Source: Ureibacillus aquaedulcis (GTDB taxonomy: Bacteria; Bacillota; Bacilli; Bacillales_A; Planococcaceae). From it: 64,000 nt of DNA. The DNA lies in contig NZ_JAUHTQ010000001.1 in assembly GCF_030418165.1 (NCBI RefSeq), positions 496,001-560,000 of the forward strand. The letters are read 5' to 3'. Positions within the stretch are counted from its first letter, which is position 1, and every line of letters starts with the position of its first letter. A model generated the notes under the pieces. It had not been told where the DNA came from, did not search any database, and saw only the letters and a list, made by a program, of their open reading frames with translations. Of the stretch, positions 29,301-37,289 are shown one piece after another. Both the position numbers and the translations under genes were made by a program.

Positions 29301-29827
29301 ATCAAGATGTTTTGGCGTATGCATTATACCCTAAAGTATTTGAAGATTACGTAACTGCACAAGAATTATTTGGAGATATCTCGGTATTGGATACACCAAC
29401 TTTCCTTTACGGATTAAAATTGGGTGAAGAAATCGAGGTTGAAATCGAAAAAGGGAAAACGCTTATCATCAAATTAATAGAAATCGGCGAGCCGCAACAT
29501 GATGGAACGCGAATCATGTATTTCGAGTTAAACGGTCAATCTCGTGAGTTAGTAATCCAGGATATGACAGTTGAGGTAGATGGAAACGTATCATTAAAGG
29601 CAAATCCAGGAGATCCAAATCAAATTGGTGCAACAATGCCGGGAACAGTACTAAAAGTCGTAGTATCTAAGGGTAGCCCAGTAAAACGTGGTGACCATTT
29701 ATTGATTACGGAAGCAATGAAGATGGAGACGACTGTTCAAGCACCGAAAGATGGGATTGTAAAAGAAGTATACGCATCTGCTGGCGATGCTATTTCGACA
29801 GGCGATTTATTAATAGAATTAGAGTAG
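26393..29827 (+). CDS. pycA: Pyruvate carboxylase
   Basis: 1144 residues, full length. The GTG start follows AAGGGGGAA. Domain order: biotin carboxylase (1-450) with KILVANRGEIAIRIFRA, the ATP-grasp loop GGGGRGMR and ERDCSIQRRHQK; carboxyltransferase TIM barrel (about 530-800) with TTFRDAHQSLLATR and the metal-binding HLHTHDTSGNG; the PYC/OADA domain; and a C-terminal biotinyl domain with the biotin-bearing Lys in ITEAMKMETT. It makes oxaloacetate from pyruvate, bicarbonate and ATP, replenishing the TCA cycle. A short terminator follows. The gene is probably partly co-transcribed with ftsW. Confidence 0.98.
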   Translation: MKKINKILVANRGEIAIRIFRACNELKLKTVAIYSREDSGSYHRYKSDESYLVGEGKKPIDAYLDIEGIIEIAKQANVDAIHPGYGFLSENLEFARRCEEEGIIFIGPTSAHLDMFGDKVKAREQAIAAKIPVIPGTDGPVSSIEEVYEFGESHGYPLMIKAALGGGGRGMRLVHSKEELASSYERAKSEAKAAFGSDEVYVEKAIIKPKHIEVQILGDASGNIIHLYERDCSIQRRHQKVVEIAPSNSISKDLRNRICDAAVQLMQNVGYINAGTVEFLVSGDEFYFIEVNPRIQVEHTITEMITGIDIVHAQIKIAEGHLLHSQEIGIPAQSEIPLFGYAIQSRVTTEDPANDFMPDTGKLMVYRSSGGFGVRLDAGNGFQGAVVTPYYDSLLVKISTWGMTFKEASAKMHRNLREFRIRGVKTNIPFLENVVLHDHFISGKFDTSFIDTTPELFNFPVRKDRGTKILNYIGNVTLNGFPGVEKRSKPILVQPNKPKVDLKTEIQPGTKQILEERGAEGLISWIKEQQDVLLTDTTFRDAHQSLLATRVRSQDMYQIADYNARMLKDFFSFELWGGATFDVAYRFLKEDPWARLEKLREQMPNVLFQMLLRGANAVGYKNYPDNLIREFIRESASSGIDIFRIFDSLNWIKGMEVAIDEVRQTGKIAEAAICYTGDILDDSRSKYSVQYYKEMAKELEAAGAHILAIKDMAGLLKPEAAYRLISELKESTELPIHLHTHDTSGNGIYTYARAIEAGVDIIDTALGSMSGLTSQPSANSLYYAMKGSKREVRADIDALEQLSAYWQDVRTFYSDFESGMNSPHSEIYVHEMPGGQYSNLQQQAKAVGLGDRWDEVKKMYSRVNLLFGDIVKVTPSSKVVGDMALFMVQNDLNEDNIFERGLTIDFPDSVVELFQGYLGQIPGGFPQELQKVILKDREAITVRPGELLEPVNFEELEKTLTKKLGRPASHQDVLAYALYPKVFEDYVTAQELFGDISVLDTPTFLYGLKLGEEIEVEIEKGKTLIIKLIEIGEPQHDGTRIMYFELNGQSRELVIQDMTVEVDGNVSLKANPGDPNQIGATMPGTVLKVVVSKGSPVKRGDHLLITEAMKMETTVQAPKDGIVKEVYASAGDAISTGDLLIELE

Positions 29828-29833
29828 TGGAAT

Positions 29834-29866
29834 GGGCAACGGAAGTATTCCGTTGCCTGTTTTTTA
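29834..29866 (+). terminator. Terminator after pycA
   Basis: GGCAACGGAA and TTCCGTTGCC pair perfectly with a 3-base loop, followed by TGTTTTTT. Confidence 0.93.
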
Positions 29867-29930
29867 TAAGACTATTTGCCTTTCCTTTTAATTTGCTTGT
29901 TGCTCCGCTTACACTATTAATTCGTATAAG

Positions 29931-29972
29931 AAAAAACACAACCCGTCCTCGATGGCGGGTTGTGTTTTTTTC
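29931..29972. terminator. Strong terminator of ctaA, usable in both directions
   Basis: AAAAAACACAACCCG and CGGGTTGTGTTTTTT pair perfectly around a 10-base loop. It lies directly beyond the ctaA stop on the minus strand and also backs up the pycA terminator. Confidence 0.92.
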
Positions 29973-29975
29973 TAA

Positions 29976-30902
29976 TTATCTTTTTTCATTATAGTTACTG
30001 CGCGAGATTAGTAAAATCATATAGCAGAACAAACCAAACAAACAAGAAATAAATAATGAGTGTAATAATGCCACGATTAAGTTAAGTTTTGTAAAGACAA
30101 CCAGCATTCCTGTTGTAACCTGAGCCAATAAGATGATGAATGCAATAATCCAGCCATTATAAATAACACGCTGGTTTTTGTAATGCTTGATGGCATGAAT
30201 CATAATATATGTAACCCAAATAAAAATTAATAGTACTGCCAATCGGTGTCCCATTTGAACCCATTCGTACATATTATTTGGTAATGCAAACGGCTTATCA
30301 TTGTTGCAAAACGGCCAGTCGCTGCAAGCTAGACTGGATTGGGTATGTCGCACTAAAGCACCAGTATAAACAACTATATATGAATATAAAGAAACGCCCA
30401 ATGTATGCCATTTAAGTTTTTTACCAATATATACTTTATCGGCATCAAATTTTTTATCTACTTCGAATACGATCATTGCCAATAGCAAAACACTCGCAAA
30501 TGAAATTAGTGATATTCCGAAGTGCAGTGCAAGGATAAAATCTCCTTGCCCCCATAAAACTTGTGCAGCACCGATTAATGCTTGAGCTATTAAGAAAAAG
30601 ATTGCTAAACTGCCTAAAAATTTTACTTCACGAATGGAACCTAGTTTACGCCAAGTCCAAATAACTAATGCCAGGACAAGTATTGAAACGGAACCTGTTA
30701 CTAAACGATGTGAGAATTCTATTAAAACTTCTGTTGTTATTTCTTTTGGAATAAGGGACCCATTACAATCCGGCCAGTTTCGACCGCAGCCTAAACCGCT
30801 TTCAGTCTTTGTAACAAGGGCTCCACCCAGAAGAATAAGCAACATACCGATTGTTGTAGCTAAAGCGATCCACTTCAGTAATTTGCTTTGATTCTGTTGC
30901 AT
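29976..30902 (-). CDS. ctaA: Heme A synthase (CtaA)
   Basis: 308 residues from the ATG at 30902, 7 bases after AGGTGG. The GTG at 30914 lies inside that site. Eight membrane helices are predicted. Heme-ligand histidines lie in EFSHRLVTG, LHFGISL, QMGHRLAVLL and LLHSLF. Two cysteine pairs in outer loops, GLGCGRNWPDC and SLACSDWPFC, match those known from B. subtilis CtaA. The enzyme oxidises the C8 methyl of heme O to give heme A for cytochrome aa3. It is divergent from the ctaC operon as in B. subtilis, but ctaB is absent from the space between. ResD-like boxes lie upstream. Confidence 0.94.
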   Translation of the reverse strand: MQQNQSKLLKWIALATTIGMLLILLGGALVTKTESGLGCGRNWPDCNGSLIPKEITTEVLIEFSHRLVTGSVSILVLALVIWTWRKLGSIREVKFLGSLAIFFLIAQALIGAAQVLWGQGDFILALHFGISLISFASVLLLAMIVFEVDKKFDADKVYIGKKLKWHTLGVSLYSYIVVYTGALVRHTQSSLACSDWPFCNNDKPFALPNNMYEWVQMGHRLAVLLIFIWVTYIMIHAIKHYKNQRVIYNGWIIAFIILLAQVTTGMLVVFTKLNLIVALLHSLFISCLFGLFCYMILLISRSNYNEKR

Positions 30903-31098
30903 TTTATGAGCCACCTACTTTTTCTAATCAATACGCTTATTGAAAGACATAAATTTATCATTGATTATGACTTGGAACATGTCTTTGCTTACACTGGTTT
31001 AGTTCTGCATTTTTATAGTGCTGCCAGTGTGAAAAGCATCTCTGCCTTTATGATGATAGCGAATAAATAGATAAAAGACAACTTCAAACGGTAGAAGG

Positions 31099-31159
31099 TT
31101 TCACATAGCGAAAGGGTTTTCACAAATTGTTCATAATTTCGTGCTATTACTTTCACAAA
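31099..31159 (-). promoter_or_regulatory. Cluster of ResD-like boxes upstream of ctaA
   Basis: On the minus strand TTTGTGAAA occurs at 31151-31159 and 31118-31126, and TATGTGAAA at 31099-31107. The B. subtilis ResD consensus is TTTGTGAAT, and ctaA is a known ResD target there. All three point the same way as ctaA and lie about 200-260 bases upstream of its start. A TATAAA box closer to the gene has no clear -35. Confidence 0.45.
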
Positions 31160-32136
31160 TGTACCAGTAAAATGCATTACTATAGAGATGTTCATAATAC
31201 ATTTGGCTAACATAACTTGCATTTTGACAAACTTCATTGAAATTTAATGTAATGTCTAGAAATCCACAACAAATTTCGATATAGTTAATGTTAGCGAAAT
31301 ATGCTTACAAAAATGAAAGATAAACATCAACAGGTTTTTGCTTCACGCTTGTTAGGCGATAGGAACCGGCAACGACATGCTTTCTAAAGATTTTCTTGCA
31401 CTTATTAAAATAGAACCTTAATTCTTCTCTAAATCTTTATTCTTGGGATTTAGGGATTAATTACTCTTATTTGAGCAGTTTGTTAGGTATGAAATGAGGG
31501 AAGTAAGTCAGGGTTGATCGTTTAAGCAAAGAGGGTAAAAGATGTTTTGATTTAACTGCTTTTAACATTTTGTGAGCGAAGTTTTGTTATGCAAGGCGAT
31601 ACAAGTTGCCAACATGTGTGACTGGTTGGGAAAATAGCGAATGTCTTGGTCAAAGAAAATTCAGTAACAAAGTATTTAGGTTCTTTTAGATGAAGGTGAA
31701 ACTTCTATTGGTATAAAGCTTTACTCTTAATGTGTGATTTATATCACTCACATTATTTTTACAATAAGCTATAATTGTACTTAGGAATATCAAACAGCAT
31801 ATATACCAATGCTATTATGTAGAAATGCTGATACATCCTAACATAATTATGGTATTATGGAGATTGTTTTAGTGGTCTCTTGAAGAAATACTTTGTACAG
31901 GCTGTCTCATTTTTGGCTACACTATTGAAAAATGGTTTGCTGGCACTAAAGAATCTAAGTTAAGGCACAGAGGAAATCTGATTACAACTTTATGCTTGTT
32001 TCTAAATGAAAGAGCGTCTTAAAGTGTGCTTTTTTACATTTTGGAATTCTTCTTTGCAAAGGGATTCATATAGAACTAAAAACCAATGTCATGGTTACAC
32101 ATGAAATACAACAAAGAAAGAGGGGTTAATTAAGCT
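31160..32136. other. Gene-free gap in place of ctaB
   Basis: Nearly 1 kb of AT-rich sequence between the ctaA regulatory region and ctaC, with stop codons in all frames and no reading frame over about 60 codons. Heme O synthase (about 300 residues) is normally encoded here. No fragment of its NxxxDxxxD motifs could be recognised, so either ctaB was lost completely or the gap is unrelated. It must hold the ctaC promoter. An FNR-like palindrome is annotated separately. Confidence 0.7.
31733..31748. promoter_or_regulatory. CRP/FNR-type palindrome upstream of ctaC
   Basis: TGTGATTTATATCACT fits the FNR/CRP-family pattern TGTGA-N6-TCACA at nine of ten fixed positions. It lies about 390 bases upstream of ctaC. 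The sequence TTGTAC-N18-ATATAT just downstream is a possible but weak promoter. Confidence 0.4.
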
Positions 32137-33207
32137 ATGATGAAAGGGCTTAAAAAATGGCGTCTTTTCTCACTGTTAGCGGTAATGACAGTATTTCTTT
32201 CTGCATGTGGTGAAGAGTATATTACTACTCTTAAACCAACGGGTGCAGTGGGGAAAGAACAATTTAATTTACTATTATTCTCAATTGCAATTATGGCATT
32301 AGTAACAATAGTAGTATCAGTTCTTTATTTATATGCTTTTATGAAGGCTCGCCGTTCTAAATTAGGCGAAGACTACATGCCAAAACAAGTAGAAGGAAGC
32401 CATACACTGGAAGTAATCTGGACAGTTATTCCTATCATTTTACTTTTAATTTTAGCGGTTCCAACATTAATTTCTACTTATAAATTTGCGGATGTTAAAG
32501 CGATGGATAAAGTAGACGAAGAAGGAAATAAAACAGCGCTAACAGTCAATGTTACTGCTAAATTATATTGGTGGGAATTTGAATATCCAGAACAAGGTAT
32601 TGTAACAGCTCAAGAACTTGTTGTACCTACTGATGAAAAAGTTTACTTCAATTTAAAAGCTGCTGACGTTAAACACTCATTCTGGATTCCGGCTGTCGGC
32701 GGTAAAATGGATACAAACGTAGAAAACGTTAACAAATTCTATCTAGAATTTGGAGAAGAATCAGCTGATCTTAAGGATGGCGTATTCTATGGTAAATGTG
32801 CTGAGCTTTGTGGCCCTTCACATGCTTTGATGGATTTCAAAGTGAAAGCTGTTGACCGTAATGAATTCAATGATTGGGTTGCTGCAATGCAAGCTACAGA
32901 AGGTGCAACTGCTTCAGCTGAATCAACTGACTTAGGTGAACAAACATTTGCAAATAGCTGTTTAATGTGTCACGCCGTATCAGGAGTTGGTGCTTCTGGA
33001 GCTATGGGACCAAACTTAACAACATTTGGTGATCGCAATCGTGTAGCAGGTGTGCTTGAACATTCCAAAGAAAGTTTAGAAGAATGGGTTAAAGACCCAG
33101 AAGCAATTAAACCAGGCAACTTAATGACTGGTAAATATGGTGAACTTTCAGATGAAGAAATCAGCGCAGTTGCAGATTACATTATGGGATTATCTATCGA
33201 AGAATAA
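32137..33207 (+). CDS. ctaC: Cytochrome c oxidase subunit II with fused cytochrome c domain
   Basis: 356 residues. A lipoprotein signal peptide ends in the lipobox LSAC at about residues 22-25. Two membrane helices follow (about 45-68 and 90-110). The CuA domain shows KHSFWIPAVGGKMD and the copper ligands in CAELCGPSHALM. A C-terminal cytochrome c domain (about 265-350) has the heme-binding CLMCH and the distal Met in GNLMTGKYG. The fused cytochrome c marks the caa3-type oxidase of Bacillales. The gene begins the operon ctaCDEF. Tandem ATG codons leave the start uncertain by one residue. Confidence 0.96.
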   Translation: MMKGLKKWRLFSLLAVMTVFLSACGEEYITTLKPTGAVGKEQFNLLLFSIAIMALVTIVVSVLYLYAFMKARRSKLGEDYMPKQVEGSHTLEVIWTVIPIILLLILAVPTLISTYKFADVKAMDKVDEEGNKTALTVNVTAKLYWWEFEYPEQGIVTAQELVVPTDEKVYFNLKAADVKHSFWIPAVGGKMDTNVENVNKFYLEFGEESADLKDGVFYGKCAELCGPSHALMDFKVKAVDRNEFNDWVAAMQATEGATASAESTDLGEQTFANSCLMCHAVSGVGASGAMGPNLTTFGDRNRVAGVLEHSKESLEEWVKDPEAIKPGNLMTGKYGELSDEEISAVADYIMGLSIEE

Positions 33208-33245
33208 TACGAACGAGATAGTAACACTTGAAGGAGGTAAAAGTT

Positions 33246-35138
33246 GTGAGCTCTGCCGCAGTTACAAATAAAAAGGGCTTTGGAGCAACATTATGGGACT
33301 ATTTAACAACTGTCGATCATAAGAAACTTGGCGTAATGTATTTATTTGCCGGGACTTTATTCTTCGCAATCGCAGGTTTTGAAGCATTATTAATGCGTCT
33401 TCAGTTAATGATTCCAAATAATGATTTTGTTTCAGCCGGTACATTCAATGAATTACTAACAATGCATGGTACGACAATGCTATTCTTAGCAGCTACGCCA
33501 TTGCTATTTGGCTTTATGAACGCAATCGTACCATTACAAATTGGTGCACGGGACGTTGCATTCCCATTCCTGAATTCTTTAGGATTCTGGTTGTTCTTCT
33601 TGGGAGCACTATTTTTACACTTATCATTCTTTTTAGGTGGAGCGCCTGATGCTGGTTGGACTAACTATGCGTCATTAGCATTATACTCACCTGGACATGG
33701 TATCGACTTTTATGTATTAGGTTTACAAATTTCGGGTGCCGGGACATTAATTTCTGGTATTAACTTCATCGTTACGATCATTACAATGCGTGCACCTGGT
33801 ATGACATTTATGCGTATGCCATTATTTACTTGGACTTCTCTAATTTCAAGTGCATTAATTTTATTCGCATTCCCTCCACTAACTGTAGGTTTATTCTTAA
33901 TGTTAGTTGACCGTATGTTCGAAGCTAACTTCTTCGACCATACAATGGGTGGTAACACAATAATTTGGGAGCATTTATTCTGGATTTTTGGTCACCCTGA
34001 AGTATATATCTTAGTTTTACCTGCATTCGGTTTATTCTCTGAGATCATTCCGGTATTTGCACGTAAACGTTTATTCGGATACTCTTCAATGGTATTCGCT
34101 ACAATTTTAATCGGTTTCCTAGGTTTCATGGTTTGGGCCCACCACATGTTCACAACAGGACTTGGTGCAACAGCTAACGCAATCTTTGCCGTTGCTACAA
34201 TGGCAATTGCCGTTCCGACGGGTATGAAGGTATTTAACTGGATTATGACGATTTGGGGCGGGTCGGTTAAAGTAACAGTACCAATGCTTTACGCACTTGG
34301 TTTCATTCCATCATTCGTAGCTGGTGGGGTAACAGGTGTTATGCAGGCAGCTGCACCACTTGACTACCAATTACATGATTCTTACTTTATCGTAGCCCAC
34401 TTCCACTACGTTATCGTTGGTGGTATCGTTACAGCTATCTTTGGTTCAATGCACTTCTATTGGCCAATTATGTTCAACCGTGCTTTAAGCGAGAAATTAG
34501 GAGTATGGACTTTCTGGATCTTCTTTATTGGGTTCCACTGTACATTCTTTATCCAGCATTTCTTAGGTTTAATGGGTATGCCTCGTCGTGTATTCACATT
34601 CCAGGCAGATCAAGGTTGGGATTTATTTAACTTTATCTCATCAATCGGTGCTATTTTAATGGCAATTGGTGTAATTTTATTAGTAATTAATATTATTATC
34701 ACTGCTAAATCTAAACCATTAAATTGCCGCGACTACTGGGGAGATGGGCGTTCACTTGAGTGGGCAATCAAAACACCAGTACCGTTCTATAACTTTAAAC
34801 AAACTCCACTTGTACGTGGATATGACCCTTATTGGTTGGAAAAACATGAAGGAAACAAAGAAGGCATGATTTATGCAGAGCCACTTGGCGACATCCACAT
34901 GCCGAACAATTCAATTTTACCTTTAGTTATGTCAATTGGTACTTTTGTTGCTGCATTCGGTGCACTTTACCATCCAGATGGTAAAGCTTGGGCAATTCCA
35001 GTATTGATTCTTGGTCTTGCAATTACGGTTGGTGCTATGATCGTACGTTCTGTTAAAGATGATCTTGGTTTCCATGTTCATGTTGAAGAAGTTATAGCAA
35101 CAGAAGAACATCTTTATGGAAAAGGGGGTAACAAATAA
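33246..35138 (+). CDS. ctaD: Cytochrome c oxidase subunit I
   Basis: 630 residues from the GTG at 33246, 7 bases after AAGGAGGT. A TTG at 33228 lies upstream of that site. Twelve or more membrane helices carry the heme-copper oxidase ligands: the low-spin heme His in LTMHGTTMLF, the CuB His in FGHPEVYI with its cross-linked Tyr, the His pair in VWAHHMFTTG, and the heme a3 and heme a His in HDSYFIVAHFHYVIVGG. The segment also has the K-pathway residues. The catalytic subunit reduces oxygen to water and pumps protons. The stop overlaps the ctaE start by one base (TAATG). Confidence 0.97.
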   Translation: MSSAAVTNKKGFGATLWDYLTTVDHKKLGVMYLFAGTLFFAIAGFEALLMRLQLMIPNNDFVSAGTFNELLTMHGTTMLFLAATPLLFGFMNAIVPLQIGARDVAFPFLNSLGFWLFFLGALFLHLSFFLGGAPDAGWTNYASLALYSPGHGIDFYVLGLQISGAGTLISGINFIVTIITMRAPGMTFMRMPLFTWTSLISSALILFAFPPLTVGLFLMLVDRMFEANFFDHTMGGNTIIWEHLFWIFGHPEVYILVLPAFGLFSEIIPVFARKRLFGYSSMVFATILIGFLGFMVWAHHMFTTGLGATANAIFAVATMAIAVPTGMKVFNWIMTIWGGSVKVTVPMLYALGFIPSFVAGGVTGVMQAAAPLDYQLHDSYFIVAHFHYVIVGGIVTAIFGSMHFYWPIMFNRALSEKLGVWTFWIFFIGFHCTFFIQHFLGLMGMPRRVFTFQADQGWDLFNFISSIGAILMAIGVILLVINIIITAKSKPLNCRDYWGDGRSLEWAIKTPVPFYNFKQTPLVRGYDPYWLEKHEGNKEGMIYAEPLGDIHMPNNSILPLVMSIGTFVAAFGALYHPDGKAWAIPVLILGLAITVGAMIVRSVKDDLGFHVHVEEVIATEEHLYGKGGNK

Positions 35139-35761
35139 TGGAAGAAACTAAATTTACCCCTCAAACTTGGCCTGATAAGCCAGAACAAGCAACTATGGAA
35201 GGGAAAAATAAATTCGTAGGAATTTGGATTTTCATTTGTAGTGATATCACACTATTTGCCAGTGTGTTTGCTACTTACCTTTCTTTAAAAGATAAAGGTC
35301 CAGCAGGTATGGAGTTCTCTGCTGCTTCATTATTCGAATTACCGTTAGCATTTGTAATGACAATGTTGCTTTTAACATCATCATTAACTTCGGTTTATGC
35401 AATGTACCATTTGAAAAACCATAATTTCAAAGGCGTTCAAATTTGGATGAGTATTACCGTATTATTAGGTCTTGGATTCCTTGCCCTTGAGATTTATGAG
35501 TTCTATCACTATGTACACCTTGGCTTCGGTTATACACAATCAGCGTTCTCATCTGCATTCTTTACTTTGGTAGGAACGCACGGATTGCACGTAGTAATTG
35601 GTTTAGTTTGGATTGTATGTTTAATCGTTCGTAATGCAAGACGTGGATTAAGCTTATATAATGCGCCTAAATACTATGCTGCGTCTATCTTCTGGCACTT
35701 TATCGATGTAATTTGGGTATTTATCTTTACTGTAGTTTACTTGATGGGGGTGTTAGGATAA
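35138..35761 (+). CDS. ctaE: Cytochrome c oxidase subunit III
   Basis: 207 residues, five predicted helices, the short Bacillus-type form. Motifs are FVGIWIFICSDITLFASVFATY at the first helix, LGFLALEIYEFYHYVH with the conserved Glu, and GTHGLHVVIGL near the end. The gene starts on the last base of the ctaD stop, and ctaF follows after one base, so all are translationally coupled. Confidence 0.95.
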   Translation: MEETKFTPQTWPDKPEQATMEGKNKFVGIWIFICSDITLFASVFATYLSLKDKGPAGMEFSAASLFELPLAFVMTMLLLTSSLTSVYAMYHLKNHNFKGVQIWMSITVLLGLGFLALEIYEFYHYVHLGFGYTQSAFSSAFFTLVGTHGLHVVIGLVWIVCLIVRNARRGLSLYNAPKYYAASIFWHFIDVIWVFIFTVVYLMGVLG

Positions 35762-35762
35762 T

Positions 35763-36104
35763 ATGGGACACGATACACAAGTTCAAGCAAAATCTAAAAA
35801 GCAGTATGAGTACGACCGTCATCATAATGCTGTTCACATGCGTAAGCAAGTAATTAATTTTGCGATTATGATTTTCTTAACATTCTTAGCATTTGCTGTA
35901 GTAGTAGCAGATTTTTCGGCTTATTTCATTAAACCTGTTATTCTGCTATTAGCGGGTGTTCAAGTTGTATTACAATTGTATTCATTCATGCACATGGATG
36001 ACAAAAAGGCTAGCCACATGGGTGTTATCTCTACATTCGTTTGGTTTGGTGCAGTCATTGCATTTACGATGTTCCTGACTTTCTTAACAATCATTTGGTG
36101 GTAA
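35763..36104 (+). CDS. ctaF: Cytochrome c oxidase subunit IV (CtaF)
   Basis: 113 residues with three helices after a charged N-terminal stretch. The family signature is QVVLQLYSFMHMDDKK in the second half. It is the small assembly and stability subunit of the Bacillus-type oxidase. It ends the ctaCDEF operon in front of a perfect terminator. Confidence 0.93.
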   Translation: MGHDTQVQAKSKKQYEYDRHHNAVHMRKQVINFAIMIFLTFLAFAVVVADFSAYFIKPVILLLAGVQVVLQLYSFMHMDDKKASHMGVISTFVWFGAVIAFTMFLTFLTIIWW

Positions 36105-36114
36105 GAAGGTTGGA

Positions 36115-36150
36115 AAAACAAGTCGCTCATTTTATGAGCGACTTGTTTTC
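36115..36150 (+). terminator. Terminator after ctaF
   Basis: AAACAAGTCGCTCAT and ATGAGCGACTTGTTT pair perfectly around a very small loop, and T-rich sequence follows. The A tract in front may allow use from both sides. Confidence 0.93.
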
Positions 36151-36234
36151 ATTTTCGCTAAGAATTTTTCTTACTGAACTTGAGTAGATAATTCTTTGGG
36201 AAGGAAATTGCTTATAATTGTCATACTTCGTTCA

Positions 36235-36263
36235 TTGATGTTAAGATGTAAGCGTTCTATAAT
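36235..36263 (+). promoter_or_regulatory. Sigma-A promoter of ctaG with an overlapping cre-like site
   Basis: TTGATG (36235-36240), 17-base spacer, TATAAT (36258-36263). The spacer and -10 include ATGTAAGCGTTCTAT (36246-36260), which fits the cre consensus WTGNAANCGNWNNCW except for the one C near the end. A bound CcpA would block the promoter directly. Confidence 0.55.
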
Positions 36264-36295
36264 AGAACTACTGAAGTTTAAAGGAGCGCATGATT

Positions 36296-37216
36296 ATGCC
36301 ATTAAATATATTTGGTTTTCAAGCACTGTGGAGCCCTTATTTAATAGGGATTATACTATTTTTAACCGTTGTCTATTTTTTAGTAACAACAGTTTGGAGA
36401 AAAGATTTTAAAGTAAGCGAACCTTTAAAAAAAAGTGAAGCAACCTATTTTATATTGGCTATGATTTTGCTTTATATAATTAAGGGATCCCCGATTGATT
36501 TAATGTCTCATATTATGTTTACATATCATATGGTTCAAATGGCTTTTCTACTATTACTGGTACCAATGCTATTGATCAAAGGTATACCTTGGTGGGTGTG
36601 GAAAGTAGTTGTAGAAGCACCTGTTGTACGAAGCATTTTTAAGATATTTACTCAGCCTGTTGTTTCAGCCTTTGTTTTTGCCATTATGTTTTCACTGTAT
36701 CATATGCCGGGTGTTTTTGATGTCATTAAGTTAGATGAAACACTTCACGGGATTTTTGCTTTCGTCTTATTCCTATCAGCCTTCTTTATGAATTGGCCAT
36801 TAATTGGTAATGTTCCTGGTCAAAAGCAAATGAAACCCTTGTACAAAATTGCCTATGTCATTGCGAATGCCGTATTAATCACGCCTGCATGTGCTTTAAT
36901 TATCTTTAATCCTAATCCGATGTATTCAACATATACGGACGGGGAGACTTGGTTAAAGGCAATGGAATTATGTGTACCATCGAGCACATTATCCGGTTTG
37001 TCTCTTTCAGGACCAGAACTTTTCAACAATATGAACCCTCTTGAAGATCAGCAATTAGGCGGCGTTTTAATGAAAATTATTCAGGAGATTATCTTTGGTA
37101 TTGTAATAGCTACTATCTTTAGAAAATGGTGGATACAAGAAAAGAGAGATGACAAAGCGATTACCGAAAATGCTTTAAGAGAATTCCAAGCTAAAAAACA
37201 AAGTCAACAATTTTAA
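36296..37216 (+). CDS. ctaG: CtaG, cytochrome c oxidase assembly factor (caa3 type)
   Basis: 306 residues from the ATG at 36296, 9 bases after AAGGAG. The ATG at 36290 is too close. Seven or eight membrane helices are predicted. Conserved segments are NIFGFQALWSPYLIG, SPIDLMSHIMFTYHMVQM and DQQLGGVLMKIIQE near the end, with conserved His and Met that may hold copper. In B. subtilis CtaG is needed for active caa3 oxidase and is thought to act in CuB insertion. The gene is separated from ctaF by a terminator and has its own promoter. Confidence 0.92.
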   Translation: MPLNIFGFQALWSPYLIGIILFLTVVYFLVTTVWRKDFKVSEPLKKSEATYFILAMILLYIIKGSPIDLMSHIMFTYHMVQMAFLLLLVPMLLIKGIPWWVWKVVVEAPVVRSIFKIFTQPVVSAFVFAIMFSLYHMPGVFDVIKLDETLHGIFAFVLFLSAFFMNWPLIGNVPGQKQMKPLYKIAYVIANAVLITPACALIIFNPNPMYSTYTDGETWLKAMELCVPSSTLSGLSLSGPELFNNMNPLEDQQLGGVLMKIIQEIIFGIVIATIFRKWWIQEKRDDKAITENALREFQAKKQSQQF

Positions 37217-37289
37217 TTTCGATACAAAAATACATTATATTTTTAAACCTTTTTAAGGTTCAGATTACTAAATGATAGGAGAATGTAAA

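Noticed and set aside
31013-31237. Short frames in the ctaA-ctaC gap as a ctaB remnant
   Set aside because: Their translations show no NxxxDxxxD motif, no long hydrophobic segments and no ribosome sites.
31285-31300. cre-like ATGTTAGCGAAATAT in the cta gap
   Set aside because: It departs from the cre consensus at two fixed positions, and no promoter lies nearby.
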